A stretch of DNA of 64,000 bases from Lonicera japonica. Lineage: Eukaryota; Streptophyta; Magnoliopsida; Dipsacales; Caprifoliaceae. A program made the translations under genes and the position numbers. The notes beneath the pieces are model-generated. The model was not told the DNA's origin, searched no databases, and saw nothing but the letters and a program-made list of their open reading frames with translations. Location: contig CM038471.1 in assembly GCA_021464415.1 (NCBI GenBank), positions 13,754,073 to 13,818,072 of the forward strand, written 5' to 3'. Positions 60,296-64,000 of the stretch are shown here, piece after piece; the stretch's first letter is position 1, and each line of letters opens with the position of its first letter.

Positions 60296-62189
60296 CAACG
60301 GCTAAAAGGGGGTAAGATTTTAAAATAAATAGTTAGGAAAAGAAGAAATAACACTTCGGATGTACGTTTGTAAGTCGTTAATCTCGCGTTAACTCATGTT
60401 TTACAAAGTAGTCTATACCATTGCACGGGTGGTTGACTAGCGTGTAAACCATTCGTCATTAGGAGTTTAACAGACATTGAAACATATCCGAATTGAAAAA
60501 ATATCCAACACTAATATAGAGGAATCTAATATTGTTCACCCTTCCCCTTATCAGCTCTCCCTGTCCCAACCTTGGATGTACCTGCGTGAGAAAACTGTGA
60601 GCCAACCGGGCCCATTGGGACCTATAGAGTTTATATGTAAAAGTACACCTAGTCAACATAAGTAACGTGCATGTTTTATAAGAAAATAAAACAGGAACTT
60701 TATGCAACATATTCAATGATGGAATATAAACACGTCATGTGGTTCCCACCCAAATCAAATGGTAAAGTCATTAGCTTGTAGAAATCAAAAGGAGAAATAA
60801 CACATATACGTAAATACATACATATACTGACAAAGCACTCGTACCAAGGTTAGACTCGTTATCCCACAATGAACTATCGCAACTCTCATCTAGGATTTTA
60901 GTTAAGTGTGCTCACCGATCACGATCTAAAGCCCCCAAGGCTAGGGTACGCAACCCCCGAGGCTGGGTCCCCCCATCGACCACCTAGATGTAACATATCT
61001 ATATGTATCTCATCTATCTGGTATCAGACGGTGCTTATCTATCAGTATACAAAACCAATAACAAATCAAAACATATATCAAAATGAATACATATATGATA
61101 TGCATGGTAATAAGTCCAAATCTTATGTAAATTCTCTTTTTCTAAACCATGGTATGTGTTATATAGCTCCATACTGGGTATACGCATATACGCGCTAATA
61201 GACATCACCTAGGGCTTGTGCCATTCAAGCATATAATGAGTTTTATTCGTAGCTAAAAGAAATTACAACCATAAACAAGTATAAATCAAATAAATCAACC
61301 ACCAATTTCAACCCAAAACCCCATTCATGCATATATCAACAATCTCATAAGAAAAATCCCCAAATTGGCTTTGAAAAGGAAGATGCAATACATAATTATT
61401 GAAATCAAGTTTAGGTAATAGTATTCATACCTCAATTAAGCTAATCCTCGAGGTTAAGAGCAATGGATTGAGCCGAAATCCGCAAAATCTCAAAATTCCC
61501 AAAGTGGAGCTTAAACCTTCATTAATGGAGGTTAGCCATGGGGAGGAAGAAGGAGATTATGATGATGATGATCTTGTGGGGAGCAAAGAACTATGAAGGA
61601 TCACACCTAATAACTCCTATCTAGTGAGCTCTCATCTTTCACTAGCCTTATTTTTGGGTATGGGACGAAATGGCTCTTGAAGGGGAGAAGGTGGGTTATA
61701 AATGTAGCAAGAGGAAAATGATAACATTAAGCTGCCCAGCTCTGATCGATCAGAGGGTAATTTGACTGAACCTTCATTTTTCTTACGAAAAAATCCACCT
61801 TTCACCCTCTGTTTTGACCCCTGAAACGATTCCAACTCGACTCAGCCTTCAAACGAAACTTGTAGAGGGTAATAAAATGAAGTTATCGGAACTAAAAAAA
61901 GCTTAATCAGTTGAGTGGTGAAGGAGTTATGAACGCTCAAAGTTGACGAAAAATCAAAAATCGCATAAAATCGAATTACGCGTTTAATGCGACGAATGAG
62001 GTTTGGGCCACCCGAATTGTCTAACGATTACTAATGTAAGTTTAAGTATATATATATATATAACATGTGGAAGAGCATAAATTATACGGATCTTTATAAT
62101 ATAAGGATTTCACACTTAAAACGCAATTGTTCAAAGTAAGAGGAACATGGCTATGGAGAAAAATTTCTAATCAAAAGTAGGGTGTTACA
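60226..62189 (+). mobile_element. Solo LTR (1.96 kb), copy 2
   Basis: Starts TGTGACGCCCGTATTTCC and ends GGGTGTTACA. Flanks TTAGA (60221-60225) and GTAGA (62190-62194) match at four of five bases. It shares its ends, the GTGAGCCAA-CGGG-CCATTGGGACCTATA segment and the TCTAGGATTTTA block with the copy at 29540-31630, in the same orientation. No coding domain lies inside. It interrupts the last exon of the small gene at 59204. Confidence 0.75.
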
Positions 62190-64000
62190 GTAGAACTATC
62201 ATAAATAAGTTACGTGAGAAGAAGAATAAAATAGCAGAAAATGGAACAATTATTTATAATTGAAATAGTAATAAGGTTGAACAACATTTTAAATTCAAAG
62301 AAATAATGTGATAACATAAAACCAAATTTGAAAATTTTGAAAAAACAAGCTAATCAAATATTGAGAAAAAGAAATAAAACTAGAGATGGAAGATATAAAT
62401 AAAATTCTAAGTTGAAACTGTTCTTATATGTCTTTACTTTGCTCATACGATGATTTGAATTAATTGAAAACCTTATAAATTGGTGTTAGAAATGTCAAGT
62501 TCCACTTCTTTTTATATATTCTAGATAATCAATGTTATTTTTCATCCTAGAGTCTTTTAGATTAAGGTATGATTTTTATTTTGTTTATCTCTTAGTTTTT
62601 AAGTAGGAGCTAATATTTTATTTTTGACTTGTTTAGTTAATAAGACTAAGTTGAATAATAAATAGGTTAAATTCCATACTCTAAGAAAGAAATTATCTCC
62701 ACACTCTCTCTCTCTCTCTCTCTCTCTCTTTCTATTTATTCGCCTCTTTTACAGAAACGTAAATAGACATACAATCTCACTCTCTCATTCCACTATTTAC
62801 ACAATTGTAGATAAACACACTCTCTCCCTCTGTCTATCTATATATATGTAAATTAATATCATACACAACTATAAACATTTAAAATATAAAGAAGAAATGT
62901 GTCTATATATGTGTAAATTTATATCATACTTAACCATTAACATTTAGAATATAAAAAAGTAATGTGATTAAATAAAACAATTATTTTAAGTTTTGTAAAG
63001 ATAAAGTAATCAACTATTAAGGAGAAAATTTAAAAATAAAATTGTAAGATTAGAATTAGATATTGATCAAGATGGCAATATTTTACCAATTCAATTAAGT
63101 TAAAAATAAAACTAAAAACGAAACAAATTAATTGAGTTATTAAGGAGAGCGAGAGTGGGAGACAAACACGGCTGGGATTTTGGGAGTAAGAAGATTGGCA
63201 TGTACCATTTTACCCTTTTGAGTAAATTAAATGTAAACTATATAGTATTAATGTAATTGAGGTTATTTTTGGAATCTTACAAAATTTGACACATTCTCTA
63301 TAGTTAGTTGAAATAAGGCTTAGCTTTATAATATAGTATCGATGTTCTAAACTATATGTTTATTTATGATTGTATTTATGTTTAAGATACAAGTAAATGC
63401 ATGGCTAAATATGAAATCAAGAATGACTCAAGAAGATCGAAATATTGTTTTATCATTAAATATAATCATTTAATTATGCAACTCTTCTTCTTGTTTAGTT
63501 ATAGTTATGCTTTAATTATAGACGTATAGATAATCTCACTTAAAATTGTGACATTATAATATATATATGCATTCTTTTAATATACCATTGACAATATGGT
63601 CACACACTCACATCGATGCCTATACACATATATACAATACTATTACTAAACTTTTTAGGACTTTTTTTAGGTATTTTTATGGATTGTTTTTAGGCAATTT
63701 TGTAGATTATTTTGAGCTAATTTTGGGACTGTTTTAATATTGATTTGCAACATGTTTGTAAATGTTCAATGTTACTTTATTGTAATAAATAGGTTTTCCT
63801 TTAAAAAGAATATACATAGAAACTGAATAAAACCAAACTGAAAAGTTTAGGGGTTAGGTTTGGGTTTCAAAGATTTAGAAAACAAAACCAAACTTTTAAA
63901 TTTAGGTCGGGTTTAGGTTTCCTTAATTCCCACCCCGGCCGAAGCCGAAAACACCTAAAGTTCCTCAATCTTCTTAATGGGATTAAGGTGGAGACCAAGG
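62190..64000. other. AT-rich intergenic DNA to the window end
   Basis: No gene is supported. (TC)n lies at 62703-62727, with other TA-rich microsatellites. Near 63830-63950 there are GGTTTGGGTTT/AAACCAAAC repeats and GGCCGAAGCCGAAAAC, resembling an edge of the GGTTCGG-rich repeat family. Confidence 0.4.

Noticed and set aside
1..64000. CRISPR arrays, bacterial operons, prophage or defence systems
   Set aside because: The window is plant nuclear DNA with spliced genes; the tandem repeats found lack spacer structure.

Overview
This is AT-rich eukaryotic nuclear DNA from a flowering plant, most likely a eudicot. The evidence is GT-AG introns in plant gene families (class III peroxidase, glucose-6-phosphate 1-epimerase, a KELHRLYRVQ/DUF863-type protein), together with plant-lineage transposons: Tat-type Ty3/gypsy, MULE, hAT, CACTA, SINE-like elements and many MITEs. 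I could not fix the species. No rRNA, no convincing tRNA gene, no CRISPR array and no operon-like layout were seen. I found no convincing wholly new biological system; the most interesting items are TE-host interactions.

Layout. 1-4093 is gene-poor and probably intron or flank of the first gene. 4430-7661 (+) holds the last six coding exons of an epimerase whose N-terminal exon is not visible. 7662-17317 is mostly intergenic, with MITE fragments and one unexplained 151-codon ORF. 17852-22622 (+) is a complete four-exon secretory peroxidase with MITE copies in its promoter and in intron 2. 23654-36189 is a 12.5 kb Tat-like Ty3/gypsy element on the minus strand with two LTRs, decayed gag-pol, a satellite-like tandem array and a second gene in antisense orientation; a 2.1 kb solo LTR of another family sits in its RNase H region. 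36340-38240 holds decayed pieces of another gypsy and a copia element. 38587-40123 is a small MULE with a 9-bp target duplication.

40933-46947 (-) is a two-coding-exon plant gene of unknown function. Its 5.4 kb intron is packed with a SINE, several MITEs and a palindromic tandem array, and its first exon carries an apparent one-base frameshift in a G run. 47000-53577 is intergenic, with SINE/LINE pieces and microsatellites. 53578-56848 is a hAT transposon with a broken transposase on the minus strand. 57480-58110 is the wreck of a MULE transposase. 58548-58975 is a MITE. 59204-60295 (+) is a small two-exon gene for a secreted or membrane-anchored protein whose last exon is interrupted by a second solo LTR (60226-62189) of the same family as the one at 29540-31630. 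The remainder is AT-rich intergenic DNA.

The host genes are unrelated neighbours: sugar-phosphate metabolism, cell-wall or apoplastic redox, and two unknowns. What unites the window is repeated transposon insertion into introns, promoters and other transposons, giving a readable relative order of insertion.
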